Origin: Ignavibacteria bacterium
GTDB taxonomy: Bacteria; Bacteroidota; Ignavibacteria; Tepidaquicellales; Tepidaquicellaceae
DNA: 64,000 nt
Assembly (NCBI GenBank): GCA_016710985.1
Contig: JADJTX010000002.1
Location: forward strand, 310,001 to 374,000
Direction: 5' to 3'
A program made the position numbers and the translations under genes. The notes beneath the pieces are model-generated. The model ran no database searches. It was not told the DNA's origin and saw nothing but the letters and a program-made list of their open reading frames with translations. Positions 36,839 to 45,879 of the stretch are shown in pieces. The stretch's first letter is position 1. Every line of letters begins with the position of its first letter.

Positions 36839-37276
36839 TTATTTAATGTTAATTTCTTTTACAACCGGTTTTGCTTCCTCGATTTTTGGAAGTGTAATAT
36901 TCAAAGCCCCGTCTTTAAATTCTGCATCGATAGCTTCACTCTTTATATCCTTCGAAAGATTAAAATTTCTGCTGATCTCACCGAAATAGATCTCGTTGAG
37001 TATCAGATTTGTGTCTTCGGTTTTTGTTTCTTCTTTCTTTGTACCCGTGACAGTTAAAACATTATTTTCAACGGATATTTTCAAGTCTTCTTTTGTTAAT
37101 CCCGGTAATTCCATTTTAATGTTGAAGTTATCTCTGTTTTCACTAATTCTTACTTTTGGGGTGTAATTAGAAGTTGGATTTATGTTTTCCCAGTTATTAA
37201 ATAAAGGACTGTTAAAAACTGATTTTAATGTATCATTAATAAAATCAGAATCTTTTTTGAATTTTATTACATTCAT
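36839..37276 (-). CDS. Small heat-shock protein (Hsp20 / alpha-crystallin)
   Basis: ATP-independent holdase of 145 residues. The alpha-crystallin domain spans about 48-140: RENRDNFNIKMELPGLTKEDLKISVENNVLTVTG and then AEFKDGALNITLPK, with the usual GxLxITLPK strand. The ATG at 37276 is preceded by a strong AAGGAGATAAG site. A candidate promoter lies at 37310-37339. It is followed by a terminator and then dnaK on the same strand. Confidence 0.95.
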   Translation of the reverse strand: MNVIKFKKDSDFINDTLKSVFNSPLFNNWENINPTSNYTPKVRISENRDNFNIKMELPGLTKEDLKISVENNVLTVTGTKKEETKTEDTNLILNEIYFGEISRNFNLSKDIKSEAIDAEFKDGALNITLPKIEEAKPVVKEINIK

Positions 37277-37309
37277 TTTACTTATCTCCTTTGTTTTTTA
37301 TTTTTTTGA

Positions 37310-37339
37310 ATTATAATACAATATTGGTTACAATGTCCA
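37310..37339 (-). promoter_or_regulatory. Candidate sigma-70-like promoter of hsp20
   Basis: On the minus strand, TGGACA (37339-37334) and TATAAT (37315-37310) are separated by 18 bases. The -10 box is perfect and lies 33 bases upstream of the hsp20 ATG. This is pattern matching only. Confidence 0.4.
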
Positions 37340-37566
37340 TGCCACAGTGAAAAATTAGATTTTTAAACAAAATTAAAGAGTTTGAAAAGTAATTCACTGA
37401 AATATATTTCCTGAAAAATGAAGTTCAGAGCTTTTGACTGAAATATTTGTCACAAAATTGAACCAAGTAATTTATTAATTCGTGTTAATTAGTGAAATTT
37501 GTGGCAGGGTTTGTTTTAGTCGAATTTAAATTTGTTAAGGCATGCGATCGGATTTTCAATAATTAA

Positions 37567-37600
37567 AAAATCCGGATTCGATATAATGAATCCGGATTCC
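37567..37600 (-). terminator. Terminator after the Rieske gene
   Basis: A perfect 11-bp inverted repeat, AATCCGGATTC (37569-37579) and GAATCCGGATT (37588-37598), with an 8-base loop. On the minus strand it is followed by TTTTTTAATT, a typical rho-independent terminator for the Rieske-cupredoxin-FN3 group. Confidence 0.85.
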
Positions 37601-37648
37601 CAAGGAGTAAAATAATAAGGATATAAATCCGATTATTCTACTAAAATG

Positions 37649-38071
37649 CTAGTATGTTAAAGTATTGTTTTCGGCGTTATATGTTGTTTTAAGGCTTTTC
37701 AGATTTTTTGTTGCAGGTCCGTTAGTAACTTTCCCGGTTGAAGAATAAGTGGAACCATGACAAGGACATTCGAAACCACTGCCGGTATAATCAACATCAC
37801 ATTTTTTATGTGTACAAATCATGCTTAATGCGAGAAACTTTGATTCACCTGTTCTGGAAATAAATGTCTTTCCTATTACCGTACTTCCTCCGACGTTAGC
37901 TAAATCCGGGTAATCTGCAATATTAATTACTTTAGTAGCAGAATTAATATCGTATTCGGCTTCGGCAAATAATTTTTTTACATCAAGTGCGCTCAAAGCT
38001 ATAGACCCTACTGCAATTGTTTTCAACGAATTTTTTAAAAAATCTCTTCGGTTAAAATTTTCTTTTTCCAT
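37649..38071 (-). CDS. Rieske [2Fe-2S] protein with Tat signal
   Basis: A 140-residue exported electron-transfer protein. A twin-arginine signal (NRRDFLKNS at 7-15, then a hydrophobic stretch to about 36) predicts folded export. The cluster ligands are C86-T-H88 and C102-P-C104-H105, where C102 or C104 plus H105 complete the Rieske box. It is short, like soluble Rieske or QcrA-type proteins, and no cytochrome b gene is adjacent. Upstream on the same strand is a cupredoxin gene, suggesting a shared periplasmic or surface redox role. Confidence 0.88.
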   Translation of the reverse strand: MEKENFNRRDFLKNSLKTIAVGSIALSALDVKKLFAEAEYDINSATKVINIADYPDLANVGGSTVIGKTFISRTGESKFLALSMICTHKKCDVDYTGSGFECPCHGSTYSSTGKVTNGPATKNLKSLKTTYNAENNTLTY

Positions 38072-38137
38072 GTGAATTCTGTTAGTTTAATTAATTTTAT
38101 CTAAAATATTTGTATTGATTTAAAAATCCTTGTAGTC

Positions 38138-38791
38138 TTATTTTATAAGAAGCATTTTTCTTGTTTCAATGAATCCTTCTGTCTGGATTTTATAATAATA
38201 TATTCCGCTTGTATAATTTACGGCATTCCAGTCGACCTGATATGAACCGGCATTTAGCTTTTCATTTACCAAAGTTTCGATTTCCTGTCCCATATTATTA
38301 AAAACTTTCAGCACTACGTTAGATGAATTCGGGATTGAAAAGTTTATATTAGTAACCGGGTTGAACGGATTCGGAAAATTTTGCGAAAGTTCATAACTTC
38401 GGACAATTTCCGTAAGCTGTGTGATTGAAGAAGCTACAGCATTTATGTTACCTGCCATGTCCGGAGCATGCGGCTCGCAGACATAATGATACATACCTGC
38501 AACCTGTATTACATAAATAAATGTTGGTGATGCGGAGGTTAACGGGGCATTCCAGGCCGGAGCTCCTGACGGTCTTGTAGAACCTTCCGATCCGTTACAG
38601 GTAGTTGTATGACTTCCGCCTGTACGTGTCCATTTTATCGTATCTCCCACGGATACACTTATATTTGCCGGTGAGAAAATGTTGCCTGATGTTGCGGCTA
38701 CATTGTGTGTAACTGAATAAGATGCGGTTGTATTAATAAACATCATGATTATTAATGCCGATACAAGAAGTTGAATTTTGTTTGATACCAT
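38138..38791 (-). CDS. Cupredoxin (plastocyanin-like) with T9SS sorting domain
   Basis: Signal peptide (to about residue 25), then a type I copper domain (28-117): VGDTIKWTR, H61 in GGSHTTTC, and C105, H108 and M112 in YHYVCEPHAPDMAG, a complete blue-copper ligand set. Residues 130-217 are a T9SS sorting domain (LSQNFPNPFNPVTN, ending KMLLIK), so the protein is predicted to be on the cell surface or released. A surface copper electron carrier is the simplest reading. It lies between the FN3 protein and Rieske genes. Confidence 0.87.
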   Translation of the reverse strand: MVSNKIQLLVSALIIMMFINTTASYSVTHNVAATSGNIFSPANISVSVGDTIKWTRTGGSHTTTCNGSEGSTRPSGAPAWNAPLTSASPTFIYVIQVAGMYHYVCEPHAPDMAGNINAVASSITQLTEIVRSYELSQNFPNPFNPVTNINFSIPNSSNVVLKVFNNMGQEIETLVNEKLNAGSYQVDWNAVNYTSGIYYYKIQTEGFIETRKMLLIK

Positions 38792-38808
38792 TTTTATATT
38801 TATTAGAT

Positions 38809-39750
38809 TTATTTAATTAAGATCATTTTCTTAATTGCCGAGAAATTTTCCGTTTCAATCCGGTAAAAATAAACACCGCTTGTCTGGTTTTCTGCATTCC
38901 ATTTAAGCTGATACGTACCAGCTAATAAACTCTGATTGAGCAGTCTGTCAACTTCTTTTCCGGATGAATTGTAAATGACGAGTTTCACAAATGACTTTTC
39001 AGTGATGCTGAATTTTATGTTTGTGGAAGGATTAAAAGGATTTGGGAAATTATCTCCTAGAAAGTAGCCTTCAGGTATTTTTACATTTTGTGAAACAATG
39101 TTTGTGCTTTTTGCAGTTCTTCCGGCAACTGTATTTGTAAAATCGGATAACCCGAATGTATTATAAGAACATACTTTATAATAATAAACATTATCCGGTG
39201 TCAGACCAACTTCCTGATATGTCAGAATATCCAGTCCTACAGTATCTATATACTGAAAAAGCATCTGACCTTCTTCTCTCCGGGCAATTATAAATCCTAA
39301 TTCATTGTCAGAATTATCCTGCCACTCAATGGTAATGCTGGTTGGAGTCGAATCTGTTAAGATCAGGTTTGAAGGCGCAAGAGGAATGTTTGCTGTGTCA
39401 ATAATTGCAATTGTATCTGCAATGTTTGAATAATCCGACCTCAGGTTTCCTGCATAAGCATAAACTCTGTAATAATATCTGACATTATTTGTCACCCAGT
39501 AATCTAAAAACCGGTCAGCGTTCTGCCCTGCAGATCCAATTGTTTCCCATGCAACTGAAGTATCACCGGTATAGGAGCGTTCAATATAAAAACCCTGTTC
39601 GTTATTGGAATTGTCATCCCATTTGACCTTTATATAACTGAATTCCTCCGGTTCAGCTTCTAAATTCGACGGAGCATTTATTACCTGTGCCCCTGCAATC
39701 CCCGAGAAGATTGCTGTTAAAACTAAGAATTGTAAAATAATTTTTATCAC
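38809..39750 (-). CDS. Fibronectin type III secreted protein with T9SS tail
   Basis: A 313-residue secreted protein. The signal peptide ends near AGAQ. Two fibronectin type III domains (about 25-115 and 122-212) are seen by PSNLEAEPEEFSYIKVKWDDNSNNEQGF and APSNLILTDSTPTSITIEWQDNSDNELGF, with VRYYYRVYAY and VYYYKVCSYN strands. The last 80 residues are a T9SS sorting domain (NFPNPFNPSTNIKF, ending KMILIK). It has no catalytic domain, so an adhesive or matrix role is likely. It is the first gene of a three-gene cluster with the cupredoxin and Rieske genes. Confidence 0.85.
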   Translation of the reverse strand: MIKIILQFLVLTAIFSGIAGAQVINAPSNLEAEPEEFSYIKVKWDDNSNNEQGFYIERSYTGDTSVAWETIGSAGQNADRFLDYWVTNNVRYYYRVYAYAGNLRSDYSNIADTIAIIDTANIPLAPSNLILTDSTPTSITIEWQDNSDNELGFIIARREEGQMLFQYIDTVGLDILTYQEVGLTPDNVYYYKVCSYNTFGLSDFTNTVAGRTAKSTNIVSQNVKIPEGYFLGDNFPNPFNPSTNIKFSITEKSFVKLVIYNSSGKEVDRLLNQSLLAGTYQLKWNAENQTSGVYFYRIETENFSAIKKMILIK

Positions 39751-40192
39751 TTTTTTTTTCTCCTTGGTATTAATTAATTTTTAAGTTGTGTTGCAATCTC
39801 TAACGTTTTGATTAATTAATTTGATTCAAAAATATACGTAATGCACAACAAAGTCCAAACAATAATTGCCTTATCCGTAGGATTCAAATTTTAAATTAAA
39901 GAGTTGAAATTCATTTTTATTATTTTAATATTGAAATAAATATTTTAGTTAAATACTAAACACTGCCTTAACTCCGCTTGTAATGACTATAAATTCTCTA
40001 AATGATACATTTATAATATATTTTACCGATAATTTAAAAGTAAATTGTTAGAATTTTATTTATTTTAAAACAAAATCCGCTTAAATCCGTGAATTCCAGT
40101 GATATAAAATTATTGGTAATAACCGGAACTTGGACTTCCGTTCTTTCTAACTAAGGCATTTCACAAATTCAAAAAATGAACATTTAACAAAT
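39751..40192. other. Intergenic region with no gene seen
   Basis: This 442-bp divergent spacer is AT-rich. It must hold promoters for the FN3 cluster (minus) and the helical protein (plus). A short palindrome, CCGGAACTTGGACTTCCG, lies near 40119-40141. No open reading frame with a credible start was seen. Confidence 0.5.
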
Positions 40193-41713
40193 ATGAAAGT
40201 TACAGATGACCTTTTCCAGCTAATAAAATCTCTTGATCAGTCCGAAAAGAGATATTTTAAAGTTTTTGCTACAATGCATATAAAAGGCAGTGATGAAAAC
40301 AAATATGTAATGCTATTCGATGCAATTGATAAACAGCCTGAATATAACGAAGAGGAGATCAGAAAACACTTTAAAAAAGAAAAATTTCTTAATCAGCTGC
40401 ACGTCGCAAAAAACTATTTGTATAATAATATTCTTAAAAGCCTGCGTCTGTTTCATGCTGAAAAGTCAAAGCTAAACGAACTTATGGATATTCTGAGGGA
40501 CGTGCAGATTCTTTATGACAAGTCTCTCTTCAAGCAATGCCGGAAACTGCTCGATAAAGCCAAGAAAATTGCTTACACCTACGAAAAACATTCACACATT
40601 CTTGCCGTACTTGACTGGGAAAAAACTCTTGCCCGGACCAGCGCTTATGCCAACAGTAACGAAAAGGATCTTTTGGAATTCTATGATGAGATAAATGATA
40701 ATCTCGAAAAGCTCGGAAATATAAATGAATACTGGAAGCTCACAATGAAATCCTTTCTCCTGAGAAAAAAACAGGGTGAGATAAGAGATAAGACAGAGCT
40801 GAAGAAGTTCAATGAAATCATAAATCATCCCCTGCTGAAAGCGGAAGATAAAGCAACAAGCTTTCAGTCAAAAAATTTTTTCTTCAATATTAAAGGGCTT
40901 TATTATTTTACCAATAAGGACTATAAAAATCTGTTAGAATATTGCAAAAAACTTGTAGATCTTCTTGAAGAAAATCCTCTGCTCATGAAAGAAGATAATT
41001 ACATTGCATCACTATATAATCTTCTGCTGGTTCAGATAGAGTTAAAACAGTTTGAGGATGCATTGAATACAATTAAGAAGCTGCGAAGTATTAAAACAAA
41101 CTCTTCCGTAATGCAGGCGCGAATTTTTGTAACATCTTATGATACGGAAATCAATTTATATCTGCGGACAGGTGAATTTGAAAAAGGTATCCCGCTTGTA
41201 AAGGAAATCGAAGAAGGTCTGAAAAGACTTAAAGAGAAAATAAATAAGGAATCTGAAGTTCTTTTTTCGTTTAATATTTCTTACTTATACTTCAGTCTCG
41301 GTGATTATAATAATTCACTTAAATGGGCTAATGAAATCATTAATGACAAAGAACTTAATATTCGCGAAGACATTCAGTGCTTTGCAAGAATACTTAACCT
41401 GCTTGTTCATTATGAGCTAGGCAATTATGATCTAATTGAATACATAATGAAGTCCACACGCCGATACCTTTCAAATAAAAATAAGCTTAATAAATTCGAG
41501 CTTATCACTTTGAACTATATCCGCAAACTAATCAACGCAAATATAGATGACGACAAAATGTATATCTTTAATGAATGGAAAAAAGAGCTGAACACAATTT
41601 CAGACGACATACTGGAAATAAAAGCTTATGAGTACTTCGACTTCATTTCATGGCTCGAAAGTAAGCTTGGGAAAAAGAGTTTTGCTGAGGTTGTAAGGGC
41701 AAAGAAAAAGTAA
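40193..41713 (+). CDS. Helical-repeat protein of unknown function
   Basis: A 506-residue cytoplasmic protein with no signal peptide or membrane segment. The sequence is rich in amphipathic helices with TPR-like spacing (YLYFSLGDYNNSLKWANEI, LLVQIELKQFEDALNTIKKL). The N-terminus (MKVTDDLFQLIKSLDQSEKRYFKVFA) resembles uncharacterised Bacteroidota proteins found singly. I do not recognise a defined family. No enzymatic motif was seen; a scaffolding or regulatory role is possible. Confidence 0.72.
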   Translation: MKVTDDLFQLIKSLDQSEKRYFKVFATMHIKGSDENKYVMLFDAIDKQPEYNEEEIRKHFKKEKFLNQLHVAKNYLYNNILKSLRLFHAEKSKLNELMDILRDVQILYDKSLFKQCRKLLDKAKKIAYTYEKHSHILAVLDWEKTLARTSAYANSNEKDLLEFYDEINDNLEKLGNINEYWKLTMKSFLLRKKQGEIRDKTELKKFNEIINHPLLKAEDKATSFQSKNFFFNIKGLYYFTNKDYKNLLEYCKKLVDLLEENPLLMKEDNYIASLYNLLLVQIELKQFEDALNTIKKLRSIKTNSSVMQARIFVTSYDTEINLYLRTGEFEKGIPLVKEIEEGLKRLKEKINKESEVLFSFNISYLYFSLGDYNNSLKWANEIINDKELNIREDIQCFARILNLLVHYELGNYDLIEYIMKSTRRYLSNKNKLNKFELITLNYIRKLINANIDDDKMYIFNEWKKELNTISDDILEIKAYEYFDFISWLESKLGKKSFAEVVRAKKK

Positions 41714-41790
41714 TGGATTCATAAGATCCGTAAGATTTATAAGATTTATAAGTTTAAAACTATTAATTACTAACTTTCAACTTTCAACTA
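41714..41790. repeat. ATAAGATTT and TTTCAAC tandem words before the SulP gene
   Basis: Copies of ATAAGATTT (reversed GAATCTTAT family) are followed by TTTCAACTTTCAAC, ending four bases before the ATG at 41794. No Shine-Dalgarno sequence is visible. Confidence 0.8.
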
Positions 41791-41793
41791 ACA

Positions 41794-43448
41794 ATGCTTG
41801 TCCCGAAGCTTTTCACAACTCTGAAATTCTACAATAAAGAACAATTTTACAAAGACATTTCTGCCGGTATAATTGTAGGGATTGTAGCTCTTCCTCTGGC
41901 TATAGCATTCGGAATTGCCTCCGGTGTCTCTCCTGAGAAAGGATTGTTCACTGCAGTAATTGCGGGGTTTATAATTTCCGCATTGGGTGGAAGCCGGGTA
42001 CAGATAGGCGGTCCGACCGGAGCTTTTATTGTAATTGTTTATGGGATAGTTCAGACATACGGACTCGACGGACTGATGATAGCGACGATCTTAGCGGGTA
42101 TCATTCTTATTATAATGGGTCTGGCAAAGTTTGGTACACTGATAAAATTCATACCGCTGCCGCTTATCACAGGTTTACCTCAGGTATTGCAATAATAATT
42201 TTCATAACACAAGTGAAAGATCTGCTTGGATTGAAAATTGACACACTGCCTTCAGAATTTTAGAAAAGATACCGGTGTATATTGAAAACATAAGTACTTT
42301 CAATCCGCAGACAGTAATAGTTTCAGTCATTACACTCGCAATAATTATTTTCTTTCCTTTCATTACAAAGAAAAGTCCCGAGGATATTTGTTGCGCTGAT
42401 TGCGGAACTCTTATATCACAATTCTTCGGAATGAATGTTGAAACCATCAGCTCAAATTCGGCGCAATTCCGAATTCAATTCCATCACCTGCATTTCGGAG
42501 ATCACTTATGCAAAAGTTTATGCTTTGATCGGTCCGGCATTTACAATTGCTCTGCTCGCTGCGATAGAATCTCTATTGAGCGCAGTTGTAGCTGACGGTA
42601 TGACCGGTGGGAAGCACCGTTCAAATATGGAACTTGTCGCAAACGGAATCGCAAATATTGCTTCTCCTCTATTTGGCGGAATTCCTGCAACGGGTGCGAT
42701 CGCCAGAACAGTTACCAATATTCGAAGCGGGGGAAAAACTCCCGTAGCGGGAATCACACATTCCTTCGTTCTGCTTTTGATAATGATCTTTTTCGGTCAG
42801 TATGCGGGAATGATCCCATTATGTGTTTTAGCGTGCATACTTGTAGTCGTGTCTTACAATATGTTTGAATGGAGAGAATTCAAAGCTCAGCTGAAGATGC
42901 CTAAGAGTGATGTGATAGTTTTGCTCTCGACTTTTTTCCTGACGATCTTATTTGACCTTACTATAGCTATAGAAATAGGAATGATAATGTCGGCTTTCTT
43001 ATTCATGAACCGAATGGCGAATGTAACAAACATTGGGATTATCACACGTGAATTTGATGAAACCGGTGAAGCTGACGACACAGGCGAAAGTTCTTCACAG
43101 CCAAAGGATATTCCTGAAGGTGTGATCATTTATGAAGTGAACGGACCTTTCTTCTTCGGCGCTGCAAGTAAGTTCAAGGAAACATTAAGGACAGTAGATA
43201 AAAAATCACGTGTTCTGATATTGCGGCTTAGAAATGTTCCGGCAATAGACGCAACCGGATTAGCAACCATCGAAGACATATTTGATGAATGCAGAAAGAA
43301 TAATTCCACACTTATACTTTCAGGCATACACGCACAACCGTTATTTGCGGCTGAGAAGGCGGGGCTTATTCAAAAGATAGGTGATGAAAATGTATGCGGG
43401 AGCATAGATGATGCTCTGAACCGGGCTCGTGAGCTAATTGATAGATGA
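41794..43448 (+). pseudogene. SulP-family anion transporter with STAS domain, multiple frameshifts
   Basis: SulP transporters move sulfate, bicarbonate or other anions across the inner membrane. The N-terminal part reads FYKDISAGIIVGIVALPLAIAFGIASGVSPEKGLFTA, a family signature. The frame then breaks repeatedly between 42165 and 42510, but the pieces align in order across frames: FTSGIAIIIFITQVKDLLGL, EKIPVYIENISTF, RIFVALIA, GTLISQFFG, FGAIPNSIPSPAF. From 42500 the frame is intact through the remaining TM helices (GGKHRSNMELVANGIAN) to a C-terminal STAS domain (EVNGPFFFGAASKFKETL). At least six single-base losses in homopolymers explain the breaks. Confidence 0.88.
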
Positions 43449-43597
43449 TAGTTGATAATTGATAATTGATAGATGATAGTTGATAATTGATAGTTGATAA
43501 TTGATAGTTGATAGTTGATAATTGATAGTTGATCTCGATGTCCCGGTCCAAATTACAGTTTTTAACTGTCAACTATCAATTATCAATTGTCAACTAA
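43437..43597. repeat. TTGATAG/TTGATAA 7-bp tandem words with inverted block
   Basis: About twelve copies of TTGATAG, TTGATAA or ATGATAG run from the end of the SulP gene to 43535. A shorter inverted block (AACTATCAATTATCAATTGTC) lies at 43568-43592. The two blocks could form a long hairpin. The gap to the isocitrate dehydrogenase start holds a separate AAAGGAAATAATG site. Confidence 0.88.
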
Positions 43598-43668
43598 TTA
43601 GATTTCTATTAAAAAAACGGTTTAGTAATTTATCACTCGAAAAAACAAAATAATAAAGAAAGGAAATA

Positions 43669-44799
43669 ATGTCAGAAAACACACCTATCACGGTCGCTTA
43701 TGGAGACGGAATCGGTCCCGAAATTATGGAAGCAACACTTAATATCATTAATGCTGCCGGGGCTAAACTGGATATAGAAACAATAGAAGTAGGCGAGCAG
43801 GTTTATCTTCGCGGCAATGCAGCAGGTATAGAGCCAAGCGCGTGGGACTCTCTCAGAAGAACGAAAGTTTTTTTAAAGGCTCCAATTACTACTCCGCAGG
43901 GCGGAGGATATAAAAGCCTGAATGTAACAACAAGAAAAACATTAGGACTATATGCAAATGTGCGTCCCTGTGTGTCTTATCATCCTTATGTTTCAACCAA
44001 GCATCCCATAATGGATCTGGTGATTGTCCGTGAAAATGAAGAAGATCTTTATGCGGGAATTGAATACAGGCAGACTGAAGATGTTTACCAGTGTCTTAAA
44101 ATCATAACTCGTCCGGGTTCAGAGAAAATAATACGTTATGCATTTGACTATGCTGTTGCCAATAACAGGAAAAAGGTTACTTGTTTTGTCAAAGATAATA
44201 TCATGAAGCTGACAGACGGTCTTTTTCACAAAATATTTTTAGCCATTGCCAAAGAGTATCCGGAGATTGAAAGTGAAGTATGGATAGTTGATATAGGCGC
44301 TGCAAAGATGGCGAATACTCCTGAAGCATTTGATGTTTTGGTGATGGAAAATTTATACGGTGACATACTTTCCGATGTAGCTGCACAGATCACCGGTTCA
44401 GTCGGATTAGCTGGCTCATCTAACATAGGTGAAAACTTTGCAATGTTTGAAGCCATTCACGGGTCAGCGCCGAGACGTGCGGGACAGAACATTGCCAACC
44501 CATCCGGACTATTACTTGGAGCTGTAATGATGCTGAATCACATCGGGCAGAATGAAGTTGCCTCTAAAGTTCATAATGCCTGGCTTAAAACTCTTGAAGA
44601 CGGAATACATACATATGATATTTTTAAAGAAGGACTAAGCAAGGAGAAAGTCGGGACGAAAGAATTTGGTAAAGCTGTGATCGCAAGGCTGGGAGAGAAT
44701 CCCTCAAAGCTGAAAGTTGTTAATTACAAAAAATTAGAAAAAAAAGCTTCTATAAAGAAGGAAACTAAAAAATCGATTAAGCAGAGAAAGATCTGGTAG
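43669..44799 (+). CDS. icd: Isocitrate dehydrogenase (catalytic part)
   Basis: TCA-cycle enzyme making 2-oxoglutarate from isocitrate. The 376-residue open frame has PITVAYGDGIGPEIMEATL, NVTTRKTLGLYANVRPC, VRENEEDLYAGIEYRQ, and the metal-binding and nucleotide regions VENLYGDILSD-like (VMENLYGDILSDVAAQ) and AIHGSAPRRAGQNIANPSG. This matches the Thermus-type long isocitrate dehydrogenase, which carries a C-terminal extension. That extension is encoded directly downstream but out of frame: adding one A in TTAAGCAG near 44778 continues as AEKDLVGIDVYLDW. The true protein probably extends to 45120. The Shine-Dalgarno site is AAAGGAAA. Confidence 0.93.
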   Translation: MSENTPITVAYGDGIGPEIMEATLNIINAAGAKLDIETIEVGEQVYLRGNAAGIEPSAWDSLRRTKVFLKAPITTPQGGGYKSLNVTTRKTLGLYANVRPCVSYHPYVSTKHPIMDLVIVRENEEDLYAGIEYRQTEDVYQCLKIITRPGSEKIIRYAFDYAVANNRKKVTCFVKDNIMKLTDGLFHKIFLAIAKEYPEIESEVWIVDIGAAKMANTPEAFDVLVMENLYGDILSDVAAQITGSVGLAGSSNIGENFAMFEAIHGSAPRRAGQNIANPSGLLLGAVMMLNHIGQNEVASKVHNAWLKTLEDGIHTYDIFKEGLSKEKVGTKEFGKAVIARLGENPSKLKVVNYKKLEKKASIKKETKKSIKQRKIW

Positions 44800-45120
44800 G
44801 AATAGATGTTTATTTAGACTGGAGCAGCGGAAGTGCAGAAGACCTTGGAGAAATTTTAAAGAAAGTAAAATCGGAAGCCCTTACGCTTGGATTTATCAGC
44901 AACCGCGGGGTAAAGGTGTGGCCTGACTGTCATCCTGATATTTTCTGTACAGATCATTGGAGGTGCAGATACCTCGCAACAAATAAGGGAGAAAAAGTTA
45001 ACATACTAATATTACTTCACTGCTTCAAAGATCAATGATGCAGGATTTGATTTTATTAAGACTGAGCATTTATATAACTTTGACGGAAAGCCGGAATATT
45101 CCGAAGCGGATCAGGATTAA
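44800..45120 (+). pseudogene. Out-of-frame C-terminal extension of isocitrate dehydrogenase
   Basis: In another frame this stretch reads GIDVYLDWSSGSAEDLGEIL and then GVKVWPDCHPDIFCTDHWRCRYLATNKGEKV, followed in two further frames by NITSLLQ and INDAGFDFIKTEHLYNFDGKPEYSEADQD before TAA at 45118. These are pieces of one domain, the accessory C-terminal domain of long isocitrate dehydrogenases. Three single-base losses (about 44778, 45003 and 45028) account for all the breaks. With these repaired the enzyme would be about 484 residues. Confidence 0.8.
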
Positions 45121-45165
45121 ATCATTAATTAAAGAATCTCATCTCAGTAATAAATTAGATCATTC

Positions 45166-45197
45166 AAAAATCCCGGAAAATTTTTTTCGGGATTTTT
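45166..45197 (+). terminator. Terminator after isocitrate dehydrogenase
   Basis: AAAAATCCCG (45166-45175) pairs with CGGGATTTTT (45188-45197) with a 12-base loop, followed by a T-rich tract. It lies 46 bases after the repaired stop at 45120, supporting the longer gene. Confidence 0.88.
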
Positions 45198-45279
45198 TAT
45201 TTAGGGCTTGACAAAAAGAACTGCTTAATATATTTTTGTAAAGCACTTTAAAAAACAAAGCACTTTAAAAATAAACCTT

Positions 45280-45879
45280 ATGGAAACAAGACAAGCCGAA
45301 TCAGAACTCTCGATCATCAAAAAAATCATGGAAGACAGCCGCAGAATAAATATTGACAACGGCATTCACTATATCTTCTGGGGAGTACTCATAACCATTG
45401 CCTTATTAATTAACTATGTAATGCTCCTTACAAAAGCATCTGTTAATTACATCGGATTAATGTGGCTGATACTGATGGTATCAGGAGCTATAATAGACGG
45501 TTTCATAGGAAAGCGTCAAAGTAATAAAAGTCCGGCTCATACATTTACATCCAAAATACTCGGATCACTATGGTTTGCATCGGGAATTTCGATGTTCATG
45601 TTTGGTTTCATCGGGACAGTCACAAAAGCCTATAATCCGGTATTCATATGTCCGATCATTGCAACTTCGCTTGGTATATCATATTTTACCAGCGGTGTAA
45701 TTCAGCAGATCAACTGGCTCAGAAACATTTCATTCGGCTGGTGGATAGGAGCTGTTGTTCTTTTCATTTTTCCCAGTATTCATACTCTTCTAATTTTTGC
45801 AATAATGATCGTTTGTTTACAACTTATACCGGGAATAATATTAAACAGGATATCGAAAAAAGAAGAAAGCATAAAATGA
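45280..45879 (+). CDS. Multi-pass membrane protein paired with wHTH regulator
   Basis: A 199-residue protein with an N-terminal cytoplasmic segment (ETRQAESELSIIKKIMEDSRR) and about five to six hydrophobic segments (about 30-50, 55-75, 97-118, 122-145, 150-165, 170-190). I recognise no enzyme motif. Its last bases overlap the start of a winged-helix regulator gene (ATGA), and such membrane protein/regulator pairs recur in Bacteroidota. A sensory or transport role for the pair is possible but unproven. Confidence 0.78.
   Translation: METRQAESELSIIKKIMEDSRRINIDNGIHYIFWGVLITIALLINYVMLLTKASVNYIGLMWLILMVSGAIIDGFIGKRQSNKSPAHTFTSKILGSLWFASGISMFMFGFIGTVTKAYNPVFICPIIATSLGISYFTSGVIQQINWLRNISFGWWIGAVVLFIFPSIHTLLIFAIMIVCLQLIPGIILNRISKKEESIK

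Noticed and set aside
45648..45875. Longer N-terminus for the wHTH regulator
   Set aside because: The extra residues are out-of-frame translation of the membrane protein gene; the ATGA overlap at 45876 is the natural start.
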